From: Ampullaceana balthica
Lineage: Eukaryota; Mollusca; Gastropoda; Lymnaeidae
Direction: 5' to 3'
Assembly (NCBI GenBank): GCA_944989445.1
Contig: CALYLW010000070.1
Span: 223,307 to 287,306 of the forward strand
Length of the DNA: 64,000 bases
In this document: one piece after another, positions 9,547 to 23,691 of the stretch
Position numbering within the stretch: the stretch's first letter is position 1
Layout of the letters: every line of letters begins with the position of its first letter
The notes under the pieces: generated by a model
Told to the model about the DNA's origin: nothing
What the model saw: only the letters and a program-made list of their open reading frames with translations
The model's database searches: none
Translations under genes and position numbers: made by a program

Positions 9547-12500
9547 CTGTTTAGAAACAAGAACATACCAATATTTAAAAATAGTAATATAAACAAATTT
9601 ACATTTTTAAAATGTTATCATTACTAAATTCAACAAATAATCTTCTTACCTGCGGTCCAAGTACTGTTTCCTATTCTGTGATAAGTCTTTAGTTTTTAAG
9701 TGTTGGACAAGAAGTGGGACAATGGAAACGATCATGGAATACAAGAAACTGTTTGAAGGTGATATGTGATAAATATCACCGTACGCCAAAAACGTTATTA
9801 TCACCAGAGTAATAAAACCAGCTGCAATTAACAGCATCATGCCTATTTTGGAGAGCTGATGAAGAGATACAATGAACATATTATTTAAACATATTTTTTA
9901 ATGCTAATAAAAAATTATATTGACCAAAAAATTGTTAAAGAATATTAATTAAATAAGTAGTGGCTTGTTCGGGTACAACAGTATGACTTATTAGCAGTTG
10001 CCGTCGAGAAGGGGGGGCCTCTAAAGGGGCTCGTCGGACGAGTAAGGTCTCGGGTCGTGGACCTGACTGTGACACGTGACCCGAAACTGACAACTCTTGG
10101 CAGGCAATGCTAAAGTCCGATATGTTAGGTGTTAGGTGCTAGTCACATATGATTAAAGAAGCTGTACAGATCTTAGACAAAGCATCTTAAATGCATTGTC
10201 GATCATGAGAACCAAAGTACCCGTTCAGGGTCGGGTAAATCCGAAGCAACCGTTTCGCCCCCCTCAGTTACACTAGCAACGCCATTGAGCAGTGCCGGTT
10301 TAGGGCCAAGAGCGCCAGTACGGATTAGCAAAAGGAACCGCGGAGAACGCAGCGGACACCAGCTCTGAGGAAACCTTCAGGCGGGGGATGCACCCTCGGT
10401 AAGTCTTTGATGATCCCCCGCACTGCGGCGGTCCTAACCATGGAGACTTGTAAGCTTTTCCGGGGTGGCGCCAAAGTTGTAGCGGCTCGTAGTAGGGAAT
10501 CCCACCCCTCCTTATGAGGTAAACTCCGTGGGAGGCATCTTCGACGTTATGTCCTGGATGCCCAGGTGGCCGCTTCAAAAGCGATTGCTTCCGGGATGGC
10601 TTCTCAGCTGTTACGTCCCTTAGGGGGCCAGATAGCTGAAAGGGTCTTCCGGGAAGACCCATGAAGAGCACTAGGCTCGGGGCTTCTGATTTTCTTCCAC
10701 ATGAGATTCATTAGCATTTGCTTTTTCAATATCAGTCAAAGTGGTTTATGTGTCCCGAACTGAATAAAGAAACATAAATATATATATTTGTTATAATGTG
10801 TTCTCTAAATAATAGCAATATTTGCATATACTACTAATAGTATAATAAACATTTGCTCGCATTTATTTGGGACTCAAGTAACGAAAGTCGTCCAAAATAG
10901 TTTATTATTTATAAAGAAGCCTTACAAAAACAGATATTGCACGCCATAACTAAAAGAAATCAGATTGTATGGATTAAAAATATATACAGAGCTTAAAGAT
11001 TTTAGAAAGTAAGTTATGGTTCAGGTAAAAATGAAAAATTACTGAGAAAAAAAGCAATTAACGAAAGCCAAAATTCCTACTCTGCATACGAAAAACTAAT
11101 CAACAAAATACGCTTTTAAAATAGTAAAATTGATCCTGAAAACATTCGACATCCAAAACGAAGAGAAGGGAAAAAGCAAGGTCGTTTTTTTTTAAAGGAA
11201 AGGGGACAAGGAAATAAAATATAAAGAAAGGAGTGTCGGGTGGAAATAACTACAATAAAACACACCAAAGACAACGCCAAAAGAAAATTTAATTAAACAA
11301 CCCGTTAAAAACAACGTTTTTTACTATAAATCCCTTAAATATGAGACTTAAGTAATAAATATGTTCAATATAATTTGCACCGCCCGACAGACTGGCATAA
11401 AAATTTACAGATCAGGAAAATATTATAAAAGAATGTTCAATATAATAAGCACCGCTGGACAGGAAAATATTCTTTAAAAATATGTTCAATATAATACACC
11501 GCGCGACAATCTAGCACACTTACTTACATGCTATATAGAGATACATTTAGATAATCTAAAAATTTAATTAAATTAAATACTCTACATACGGTCAATCTGA
11601 CATTTTGGTACAATGCATTGTTAGGTGACAAAAAAGTATGTGGCAAAATTTCAGCTCTATAGAATCATGGAAAGTGGGTCATTTTAAAATCCCTTATATT
11701 AACTTCACCGCCGTCACTGTCTTGGGTTTTTTATTCTTGGGTTCGCGGTCGGTCGATAAGGCTAAAAACAAAAGTAAAAAATGACCCACTTTTCGTGATT
11801 CAATTAAGCTGAAATTTGGCACATAGACCCATGTCACCTAACAATGCATCGTATAAAAATTTCAGATCGATCGAACCTACCGTAATTAGATTAATGCAAT
11901 TTTAGTTTATCTCTATATAACATATGTAATTCAAATTCACGCTTTGTTATTGTTTTTCTTTCACGTGCCATTTCAGTTCACGCGTTGACGCCACCCACTA
12001 ATGTCAACACCTTCTCCCTTTTCTTTTCCCCCGGTTTTAAAGCCAGGGGACATCACTTGGTGTCAGTCTGTAAATGTTTGTCACGTTTTAACATAATGAA
12101 TACTTTTAGTTATGTCTCATATATAAGTGATTTTTTGTCAAAAAACTTTGTTTTTACGGGGTTGCTTTATTATATTTTACGTGTTGCGTTGAGTTCAGTC
12201 CAGCGATTGATGACCAGATCTTCCATCCTCCCCCCGGTTTACAACAAAGGGAAGTTAAGACAGTTTCAGTCTTTAAATATCAGTCGTGTTTGAACACAAG
12301 CAATACTTTTAGTTATGTCTCATATATAAGGGATTTATGGTCCAAAACCTTTGTTTTTACAGGGATGTTTAATAAATCCCTTATATTAACTACACAATCT
12401 TTTCGTCATCACTGTGGTTCACGGGCGGGCGGAAAAAAAATTAAAACATGACGCACTTCCCGTAATGCTATCGAGCTGCAATTTTGCACATAGGCTTGTG

Positions 12501-12843
12501 TTAGTGAACAATGCATTTTACCAAAATTTCAGATCGATCGAATGTACCGTAATTAAATAAATGCATTTTTAGGTATGTACATATAACTCAATGTAGAGTA
12601 TGTTATTGTTTGCAATCACGTGTCCCTTGTGTTCACGCCAGCCATCGATGACCACACTTCCCCCTCCACCACTTTTACAACAAGGGGAGATCAGTTGATT
12701 TCAGTGTATAACTTTTTGTTGCGTTTTGCGAATTATATTGAACATATCAATACTTTGAGTTCTGTCTCATATATAAAGGATTTATATTCAAAAACTTTGT
12801 TGTTAAGGGTTGTTAAAGTTAATATTATTTTTCCGTGGGACCA

Positions 12844-12899
<56 letters not shown>

Positions 12900-15800
12900 C
12901 GGTGAAGTTAATATAAAGGATTTATAATAAAACAAACCCGTAAAAACAAAGTTTTTGACTATAAATCCCTTATATTTGAGACATAACTAACAGTATTGAT
13001 TATTTTCAAACGCGACAAAACATTTACAGACTGAATCTGTCTTAACTCAACTTTGCTTGATAACCCTGGGGGGGGGGTGGGGGGAGAGGGGGAAAGTCTG
13101 GTCACCGATCGCTTGACCAAGCTCAGCATGAAACGTAAAATGTAAACAAAAGCACGCCGGTACTTCGATGGGTCGCTTCAACTCGTCAACTCAAACTCTC
13201 ACGTGGGAAAAAAACAATAACAAACAGAGAATTTGAATTACATACATTATAAAAGGATAAACTAAAAATGCATTAATTTAATTACGGTACGTTCGATCGA
13301 TCTGAAATTTTGATACGATGCATTGTTAAGTGAGACGGGTCCGTGTGCAAAATGTCAGCTCGATCGGATTAGGGGAAGTGGGTCATTTTTTACTTTTGTT
13401 TAATAAATGAGAAAATATCATAGAATCAATGAATTTATTAAAAAATCAAACACAATCTAAGGCTTTATAAAAAGTAACTTTTACAAATGTAATAGAGATA
13501 TAAAACTAAAATGCTTCCTCACTTTGGTGAAACCAGTACCAGAATATGCATCTTATGTATGGGACCCATCCACCAAATAAAACATTGATAAACTAGAACA
13601 AATTCAAAAAATAGCTACCAGATTCATTACTGGAGAATATTTAAGACTGACAAGCGTAACACCTATAGTTAAATTATTAACTTTGAAACACTAGAGGATA
13701 GAAAGAGCAAGGCAAAGTAGTAATTATCAGTGGTGTCACTTGGGGGTGAGGGGTGGGCCTCACTAGATGATACCGTCAAGAGGGTGACACCAAAATCTAA
13801 AATTTTACTGTGTACGATTTATGTCATAAATTTAAATAAAAAGAATGCGTAAAAAACAAGTTTTTTACTTTAAATCCTTTATGTACGAGACATACTAAAA
13901 GAATGTTCATTATAATACGCAGCGCAAGACAATCCAAAAATACAAAATTTTAGTTATGTCTCGTAAAACGTGTTTAATATAATGCGCACCGATCGGGAAT
14001 ATGTTTATAAAAAGTATTGTAAAAATAATACGCACCAAATTGTGCAACACGAAAGTATTAATAAAACGGTCGTTCAATATAATACGCACCGCGACACTCT
14101 ATCTCAAAAATTTATAATAATACATAGAGATAAATAAAATAATATAAAAATGCAATAATTGAATTACAGTACATGCGATCAATCTGAAATTTAGAAACAT
14201 CGTTTTTATCATCGGCACGAGTCTGCCTGCAAAATTGCAGCTCGCTAGTTTACGAAAAAGTGTGTTAAAAATAGATCCAAAGTTTTTTCGACAAACAAGC
14301 AAGCAATCAACCAGACACCACGAGTTAATATAAAGGATTTAAAAAAGACAATTTTTTAAACTAGAAAGATATTATGAAATGCAATGAAGTACCTTACACG
14401 CAAAAACTATTTAAATCAAAAAATTCTGTTCACATGCAACAATAAAACAGTCCCAACAAACAAAATAAAACAAATTAGGAAAAAAGTAAAATAATTTGCT
14501 GCAACAAAGACAGCTTTAAAAAGGTTGGGCATATGAGAGGCTATGTTTTTTGTTTTAAATGGTATAAAGCCAAAAAGATTTTGACATACTTCCTTTTATT
14601 ATATAGGATATAATATTTATATTCAAATATTTTGTCTACAATTCAGAATTAAACAATCTTGCAGCAGTAAAGGTAAGCAAGTGAATTCTTTATTTAATTT
14701 TCTTGAATTTTCTTGCAATTTTTTAGTCAAAATGCCACGTTATACCTTTTCCGGCGTAAATAATTCTCAATTTATGATTTACTTTAATTTTGAGTTACAT
14801 AAGGAATCCTAATTACAATTACATTTTGGACACGTTCAAATAAAAAAATAAATGTTCTTAAAATATGACAGACAAGATTTAAACTTTAAAAAATATCATT
14901 CAATTAAATAATAAACAATTTTTTTTTAGTTGAAGGCTTGTCTAACATATGTTGCGAACATTTTCCTTCCTTAAATTGTTGTCACGTGTCTTTAAGAGCG
15001 CAAGAAGAAAGAGCGACGACAAATCGGCCCAAACAAATATGTCGTTGGTAGTCCATTTTGAAACATTAGCATCTATTAGGACAGCGTGGGGGTCTCGCCG
15101 GGTTTTCTAAAAATATTTACGATAATGCAACTTTTCTATAGTTTATGAATTTTTTTTTGAAAATGACTTATTTAAATTTCAAGGGGGTTGCGAGTCACAT
15201 GACTTTTATAAAATTTGGTCGCCACCGCATAAAATGTTGTGAATCACTGTATTATAACAATTGCCTCAAATCTTCATCTCCGCTCTTTGCTTGTGGGCAA
15301 TTTTACGAGTCATCGTCACGAAATTATTGGTAAGTTACACTAAGCCGTGGCGTCACTTGTCACGGTCTGATACCGTGTATGTTGAGGTGTGAGAATCGAT
15401 GATCTTAAATGTAATTATTTTCTTGTGAGCTCTAGTCAGATAGTAAATTAAAAGAAGAGTTTACTTGTACATAATAGTGGGAATTTTGGTCAGTCGTGAT
15501 TTCATGAAGGCAGAGGGGCTATAAATAGTTTGGTGTGGGTTGAAACAACAGAGAGCTCACCAGAATACACAGTGAGACGAGGGACTTAGTCGTGATGGAC
15601 TTTTGAACCATGTGAAAGTTATTAGAAAGTTTTAAACTGTCTGGTCATGGATATGTCAAAATGATGGGAATAAACAAGTTTGAAATGAATCAAGTGGTGG
15701 TGACTACTTCCATTGTCCAGTTTTGTACTTTGTGTTTCCATTAACCAGCCGAGACTCTGTCGGAGTTGAGGACGCTGGTTGATATATGTGGCCCAGGGTG

Positions 15801-18800
15801 GACCTAGATCCCCCTGACAACGAATCTGAGTATAGCGAGGGGTGCTGACCGCACCGGTTGACATTGACAACATCACAAGGGATAACGTAAATATGTAAAA
15901 TTATGTATGTTTCCTTTATTTGGCAAGTGAAGACTCGGAGGAGTTATATGGGTTAGGCGACATCCATAAATGATGTCACATGCCAAGGGGAAGTGGGTCA
16001 CGCATTTGTGATGCTGAAGGAGGTGTTTAAAATGTGACGTCACATCAAAAATGAGTAAATTTAAATGAAAGCTCCACTTAAAAATATGATAGTTTAAATT
16101 TATTTAATGAGTTTTTCATTGGCTTCGCATGTGTTAGATATTAGAGTGCAGACTTACACTAAATACATATGTAAATGAAAAAATTAATTTGCAACATGTT
16201 AATTTTTAATTAGAAAATAAGGCTTTTCTGTTTTGTTTTGTTTTTTTGTTGTTTTTTTTTGGGGGGGGGAGCATTGTGACGTCATAATGGAGGGGGTCTA
16301 AGTTTTTGTGACGAAATATGACGAGAGGGGAGGGGGAATTTAAAATCGGCCTATATCGCGTGACACATTTATGGATGGCCCCTTAAGTCGTGAAGGGGTG
16401 ACACCATGAGCTACCGCCCCGAGTGGCATCAACCTGATTGACGCCTATGGTAATTTTACATAAAGCAATTTAATCTAATTTAGAAATACTACACAAAGAT
16501 AATTTAATACAATGCTCTGTTAGACATAAGGATAAAAACAACTTTCTTATTCCATACACCAGAACGAACACATACAAATTCTTGTTCTTCCCGTCCGGAA
16601 TTAGGTCGTGGCATCGGTTGCCTCAAGAAACCAGGGAAATCAACACTTTATCATTATTTAAAACTCTAATAAGAATGCAGGATTAGACATTAATCATAGG
16701 TAAGTTTAGGACGTAATAATCTTATGTATAGAAGGAGCGTCTTTAACACATAAGATAAGATAAGATTTTATATATATACCAGCAACAAAGCCCATGCAAG
16801 GACGTTCCGCCACCGTTCGGTGGCATGTTGTTGTAACTCCCCCCACCCCCCAACAGCCGTCTCGAACGGCATACATATTCAATACGTCAAAATACTATTC
16901 ATATAGTTAAAATAAAAAACTCGTAAAAACAGAGCTTTTGACTATAAATCCCAACGCGTATAACTCAAAATGAAGTCTTGGAAGAAATACTGCATAATAA
17001 AAAAAAACCCCGTAAAAACCAAGTTTTTCAATATAAATCCTTTATGTACTAGACGTAACTAAAAGAATGTTTATTATAATACGTAGCGCAAGACCATCCA
17101 AAGATAAAAAATTCCAGTTGTGTCGTAAAACATGTTTAACATAATGCGCACCAATTACGAATATATTTATAAAAAGTGTTGTCAATAAAATACGCACCTT
17201 ATTGTGTGACAGAAAGGTTGTTCAATATAATACGCACCGCGACACTCTATCTCAAAATATAACATGATAGATAGGAATAAATAAAATAATCTAAAATTTC
17301 AATAATTTAAATACAGTACATGCGATCGATCTGAAATTTTGAAATATAGTTTTTATTATCGCCAAGAAACTGGCTGCTAAATTTCAGCTCGCTAGCTTAC
17401 AAGGAAGTGGGATAAAAATCGAGCCAAAGTTTTGGCGACAGACAATCAAGCTTGGCGACAGACTATCAAGCAAGCAAGCAACCAGACACCACGAGTTAAT
17501 ATAAAGGATTTAAAAAATAACTCGTTTTTAACGTCCGCGTTAACGTGTTCACTATGAGTGGCTGTAGTAGTCACTTGTGTTTGAGGGACTAATCGCTATA
17601 AATGACCGGGCATAACGGACAGAGCATTGCCTTTTATTATATAGGATATATATATTAAATAACATAATTTGCAATCTGTCACGCAAGTAGTGTCTGTCCG
17701 TGACGCTATGCGCGGTAACTCCCGATTTTAAAAAATATACAGAAGTAAAAATGTTGCCTTCGAGATTAACAAAATGTGTTTCTGGCCATAAATATTGTGA
17801 CGTGAAGTCATTATTTGAGCTTTTATTAATGTATGAAGGGAACGAAGTAAAAAGAATCATGTTTTATTTGATGTGATTAAAATTATTATAATTTGTTTGT
17901 ATTAAATGTCCGTTTTTTGCGTATGTGTCCATGTAAATATTATGTACGTAATTATACATTTAATGTTCTATATCAATGTATAACATTCGTTTTTCGCCTT
18001 ATTAAATTTACAATTGGTTGTCGTTTGGTTGTCAAGTTTCGATGAGTTTTGAACTACAAAGCCATTATTTAGTACTGCAAATGAAATTTGTCAACTTTTG
18101 CTTTAGTTTAGCGTTTGTTTTTTTTTCTTTATACACTTTGAGATTGCATATTTGTATGTTTAAAAAAATAACATACTTAAAAATCGGACTCCTCCCCACA
18201 ATAGTTTTTGTTTGATTGTTATTTACATGTAATATTTTAATGCATCTTAGACTAATTTTTAAAAACAATCTCTGCTTTTAATATAGAACTGGAAAGGGTG
18301 CTGACTTGACAATAATGAAAACTTTTATTTCAATTCCTAAAAACGTGTATATTAAATTGTATTTACGATTCACTGTTGATACTTTAATATTTTCTTTTAT
18401 CCAGTGATAAATATAACTTCAAAGGTTTCATGCAAAATAAATAGTTCTTTATTATTCATATTTGTAAATATTAAAAATTTTTCGTTTACATGTTTTTGAT
18501 ACATGTGGTTGTAATAATGTATGGACCAATAGGCGCATAAACTGACAAGTCATAATAGATCTTGAAAAGGTGTTAACTTGACAATAATAAAAACGTTTAT
18601 GTGAAATACTAAATCGTGTATATTAAATTGTAAATATGATTAGCAGTTGATAATATAATATTTTCTGTTATCTTGTGATGGACTTTGCTTAATACGTTTC
18701 ATGCAAAATAAAAAGTTCTTTGGTATTAACATGTGTAAAATTACAGTTTATTTTTTACATGTTTCGAAAATGTTGTGGTAATAATGTATGGACAAATGGG

Positions 18801-21800
18801 TGAATAAACTGACAAGTCATAATCATCGATGAAGCTTAAACGGCTTAAAATCACAGATATGCGTTATGTGGATCACATTACAGTCACATAATTTATTTTT
18901 AACGCACTGTGCTATATTATTGGTGCACTCATAATTGGTGCGCACTATTCAATGCCGCAAGTTAATGTCTGGCTGACTCCTCAGCAATATTTGTTATTAC
19001 GTCGAACTTCAAACATCTTTGCCGCAGTATCACTTTATGCTGTGTGTAATTCACTATGCATTTACTATTATCATGATTATATCATTATTTTTCATGCAAA
19101 CTTATATAACTCGAAGCCTAAGCTTGGAGGTTTTCTCATAACACATATAATCGTATATATAATCAAAATATATACTATGCTATGTCCGTTCGTAACGCTA
19201 GATTTTAGAAAGCCCACCGCTAAAAAAAATAACCTTGAAAAGTATATTGCAAAATACCAAAAAAAAACCCCACTATTTTCAAACGTCCGCATAAAATTGT
19301 TCAATATGGAAAAGAGATTTAATTTTTCTCTCTTGGTCTCTACATTTTCTGATTATTTAATATGCGGCTTTCAGGCAGAAGGGACAATTACAAAAACTGA
19401 AATATATCCATTTTGAAAACTCCCGTCATTTTTGACGGGTGATACCCTAGTTTATATATATTAAACAATATAATTTGCAATGTCTGTCCGTGACGCTACT
19501 AATTTTAGAAAGCAGAGAAAACCAAATTACTGCATCAACGCATCATTAGGTCGGCAAATTAAAGATGCACTGTAAAAAAAATATTAAATGAAGTCATTGT
19601 TTTCGCTCATACATGTATTTTAATTTTGGAAAAGGGATCAATGTAAAAAGAGGATTAGATGATGGTTAATTATAAAATCAAAATACAAAGGGGACGCCGA
19701 GGGCGCCCTACAACCCCTATTTCAAAAATACTTTGTGTACATTTCAGAAAGTTTAATATTTCGTATTTATCAAACAAGGACAAGTTAGTTGGGATTTTGA
19801 AAAGGTCGGCGCCATAGGCGTCCTAAAAAGTGCATTTTTTATAAAATAAATAGATTTCAGCTGAAAACTTCCGTCATTTTTGACGGGTGATACGCTAGTA
19901 TATATATATTTCAAGATCTTGTAAAATTAAACGGGGAATACAATCTTAAAACGCTGACCAAAAAAAAATACATTTGGGCCCACAGCCCAAAAGGAATGAG
20001 TATTATGAGTTCAGTGCCCTGTAGTTCTTTAATATAGAATTTGAAGTTTTTAAATATAAAGTTTGGTCTAGATCAATTTATTTTCTTAGTAGATAACGCT
20101 CAGACTATTTTTTTATATCTAATATAAGCTTAAAAACAACATTATTTGCCCATGTGTCAAGTAAGTGCAATATGTAAACCTTAAAAACATATGTTTATGT
20201 TAATCAATTTCATAATGGGTCGTGTTATCTATATTGGTCAAGATCTTATAAAATTGAATAGGGAAAACAATTGGGGCCCCCAGCCCTGAAGGAATGAATA
20301 TTAGGAGTTCAGTGACATACTGTGTTTTAATATGGGCTATCAATATTTTATTTACCAAGTTTGGTCAAGATCCATTCATTTAAACAGTAGCGAAATCTTA
20401 AACTAATAATAATTTACAGCTCATAAAAACAACAAAAAGGTATTAAGAGCCCCCCCCATGCCCCCATGAGTGTGAAGTCGAGATCCATTCATTTTCCATT
20501 AGCCAATGCTTAGACTAATTATTATATAGCTCATATTAGCAAAATACAACAATATGGGCCCCCGGGCCCCTTCGGTGCAAGATGTATTATAAGAAACACC
20601 TATTTAATTAAATAAATTAATAAATGATATTTTTATCTATATTTTGCAAGATCTTTCAAAATTAAATGTTGAATAAAATATTAAACATTTCAGAAAAAAA
20701 TACATTTGTGGCCCTCGGCCCCGAAAAAATGGGCATTATGAGTTCAGCGCACTGCAGTGTTTTACTATCGGCTCTCGAGTATTTAAATACCAAGTATTGG
20801 TTAAGATCCACTTATTTATACAATAGCTAAACCAGCGGTTCTCAACCTTTCTTGTGTCGCAACCCTTTTAATAAATTACTCGTGCTGTGGCGACCCCCGC
20901 CATCAAATTTTATTTGGTATCTACCTCATAGCTGTAATTTTGCTACTGTTATAATATATTTAATTATATCTCATGTGAAGAATGACATTGTATTCTCATT
21001 TTTACAAATTTTACGTAATAAAGCACAGACACAGTTCTCGAAGTAGCGTAGTTAGTAATAAAAAACACAATATGTAACAATGATTACAATTACATACAGC
21101 CATACATTACATACAAGGTATTCGTATTTATTTCTAATTACAAATACGTAAGAAAGCCAAAGTCAATTACTGTGAAGGTTGAGGTTGCTTCTTTCCCACA
21201 AGATCAGAAATTCTCGGGACTGTCTTTGAGAGAGCACAACGAAGATCATCTTCCACAACAAGTCTACTTCTGTATTTAGACTTGATAACCAGCAAGCTGA
21301 AAAACCCTGTTTTGCAAAGATAAGTTGTTGGAAAAGGAAGAAGGCGCAACACAGTTTCGGGCAGAAAAGGATATGACTGCAAACACTTGATCCAGAATTT
21401 TATAACTGACATTGAAGAGAAATCATTTCGCGCTGCATCACTGTTAATGAGTTCGATGAACTCCTCTTGTGCTGTCTCAGGAATATCGTCAACTTTGACT
21501 GTGAATGGACTTCTGGCAAGTGCAAACGGAGTGTTAGGTAGATTTGGAAAGTACGATGAAATTTCTTCCGCCAGCATATGTAAGTGTTCTTTCACGGAAA
21601 TTATCATTTTACTTCTCTTGTCTGGTTCAATGTCATTTTCCTCAAAGAAAGCAGATAAGGTGGGCAACATGTACATTTTATTGTCATCCAATTTATTTTG
21701 CCAAAGCTGACGTTTCATTTCGAATGATCGGATCTTTTCAGACAAATCTAGGCATGTTGCATTTGGTCTTTGCAGTGATAAGTTTAACTCATTCAAAGTG

Positions 21801-23645
21801 GAAAATATAATTACCAGGTAAGCAATTTTCTGAAGTTCATTTTTGTCGCTGAAAAGTGCTTCGAACTGTGGTTTAGACTTCTGATTAAAGAACATTTTTA
21901 GTTCGTCACGTAGATCAAAAACGCGTTTCAAAACTCTCGACAACCATCTCACTTCAGTGTGAAATAGCAGAACATCATTGGACGCATCAATCTCATTACA
22001 AAGTTTCGAAAACAGACGACTGTTGAGCGCACTCGCTTTTACAAAATTGACGGAACTTACGACGCTTTTCATTACTTCCTGAAACTCTTGTGGCAACGTC
22101 TTCGTTGCTAGCACTTGTCGATGAATCATACAGTGAGTGCCAATGACCTTTGGTGATTCATTTAGTACAAAACGTTGAAATCCAGACCGACATCCTATCA
22201 TAGCTGGAGCACCATCAGTGAAAACACCACAAACCTTTACCCAAGAGATCTTATGATCTTTCAGAAATGAACCAACTGTTCCAAATACATCCCGTGCAGT
22301 TGTTGTCGCTTCAAGAGGTTTGCAAAAAATAAACTCATCTTTAAAGTCGCCTTCATTTATATATCTCGCGTAAACCAGTAGTTGTTAACAGTTTGCAACG
22401 TCCGTGGATTCATCAAGCTGGATGCTAAATATTGGAAGTGGAGCAGATTTTATTTCCTGGATTACCTGATCAATAATATCAGCAGAAATATTATCTATTC
22501 TTCTCCGGACAGTGTCATTAGATAAGGAAATTGCACTCAATTTCTTAACAAATTCGGGTCCGATCATAACTCGAACAATATCTTTGGCCGCTGGCAACAA
22601 TAAGTCTTCAGCAATGATTTGAGGTTTCATAGCTCTGAGCGCCACCAAATATGAAGCTTCAAAGGCTGTTACGTTTTTTTTTGTTGGTACTTGCCGCCAG
22701 TGTCAAGTCTGGCTTTCCTGACGCCATCAGCTTTACTTCTAAAATCATCGGTATCCTTCCCCGCAAAACTTGGATATTTGCTATCAAAATGACGTTTCAG
22801 TTTGTTTTGCTTCATAGATTCGGCTGAAAGAACTTCATTACAAATTACGCATTGTGGTTTCTCAATTCCTGCTGTAACTATTGAAGCAAAACAATATTGT
22901 AAGAAATCGTCACTATATTTTTTGTTCTTATTCATAATGTTCTTCTCTGCATGTACCATTTCCATCGGTTGGTTTAAAAACTTTAAATTTAAAATGAAAA
23001 ATTTATAACGATAGCTTTCAATACCAGGCACAATGAAATATTGACGTACAGCCCTAAACTACAGTGTGTGGAACCAGAAGCAGCAGCAGTTCAGCTTCTA
23101 CGTCACTTAGCCAGCCTGCTGAGCTCAGACCTCTGAGCATCCAGACGCGCCCTACTCTCTGTTGATATAATTACCGGTTGTTGGGGGGTTCATAAAAAAG
23201 TTTTGAAATAAACATTATAACAATCTAAAAATCATTAAGTTACAACAACTAAACTTACTAAAGTTACTGAATATACTATAGACTAGTATAGAGTAATAGA
23301 CAAAATATGTACATGGCAAGGTTTACACATTTTTACACATTTAAACACACAAAAAACATATTTTTCCAATGGTCTTTGGCGACCCCTGCCAAATCGTCAT
23401 TCGACCCCCGTGGGGGTCGCGACCCACAGGTTGAGAACCGCTGAGCTAAACGTTTAAAATAATTTTAATATAGCTCATATAAGCAAAAAAAGCAACATAA
23501 TGGGTCCCCGGAACCCCAAGAGTGTTAAATTTAAAAAAAATAAATTAGCCAGTTGACATCCCAGGAGCGTAATTAACAATCACCCAAAGTTTTATCGAGT
23601 GAATGGTTTAGTCAGCTATACAGGACATGCATACATACATACTTC

Positions 23646-23691
<46 letters not shown>

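Larger units (their letters stand above)
13400..16770 (+). mobile_element. 5'-truncated CR1/Jockey-type LINE copy, split by a hAT-like element
   Basis: Two halves (13,400-13,727 and 16,450-16,770) match, in order, the last part of the LINE at 55019-57362: the segment for KKSNKTSGFIKRNFN-like sequence, then VWDPST, then the C-terminal region, and the 3' tail ending GGAGCGTCT...AAGATAAGATAAG. The reading frame has stops and indels, so it is a dead copy. The two halves abut if the intervening 2.7-kb element is removed. Confidence 0.85.

Noticed and set aside
10300..10671. 123-codon minus-strand ORF in the GC-rich island
   Set aside because: No recognisable domain; open frames are expected by chance in GC-rich DNA. 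Kept only as part of the island.
14590..14608. Another TCCTATATAATAAAAGG Helitron-like start on the minus strand
   Set aside because: No matching hairpin and CTRR end was found for it, so no element was called.
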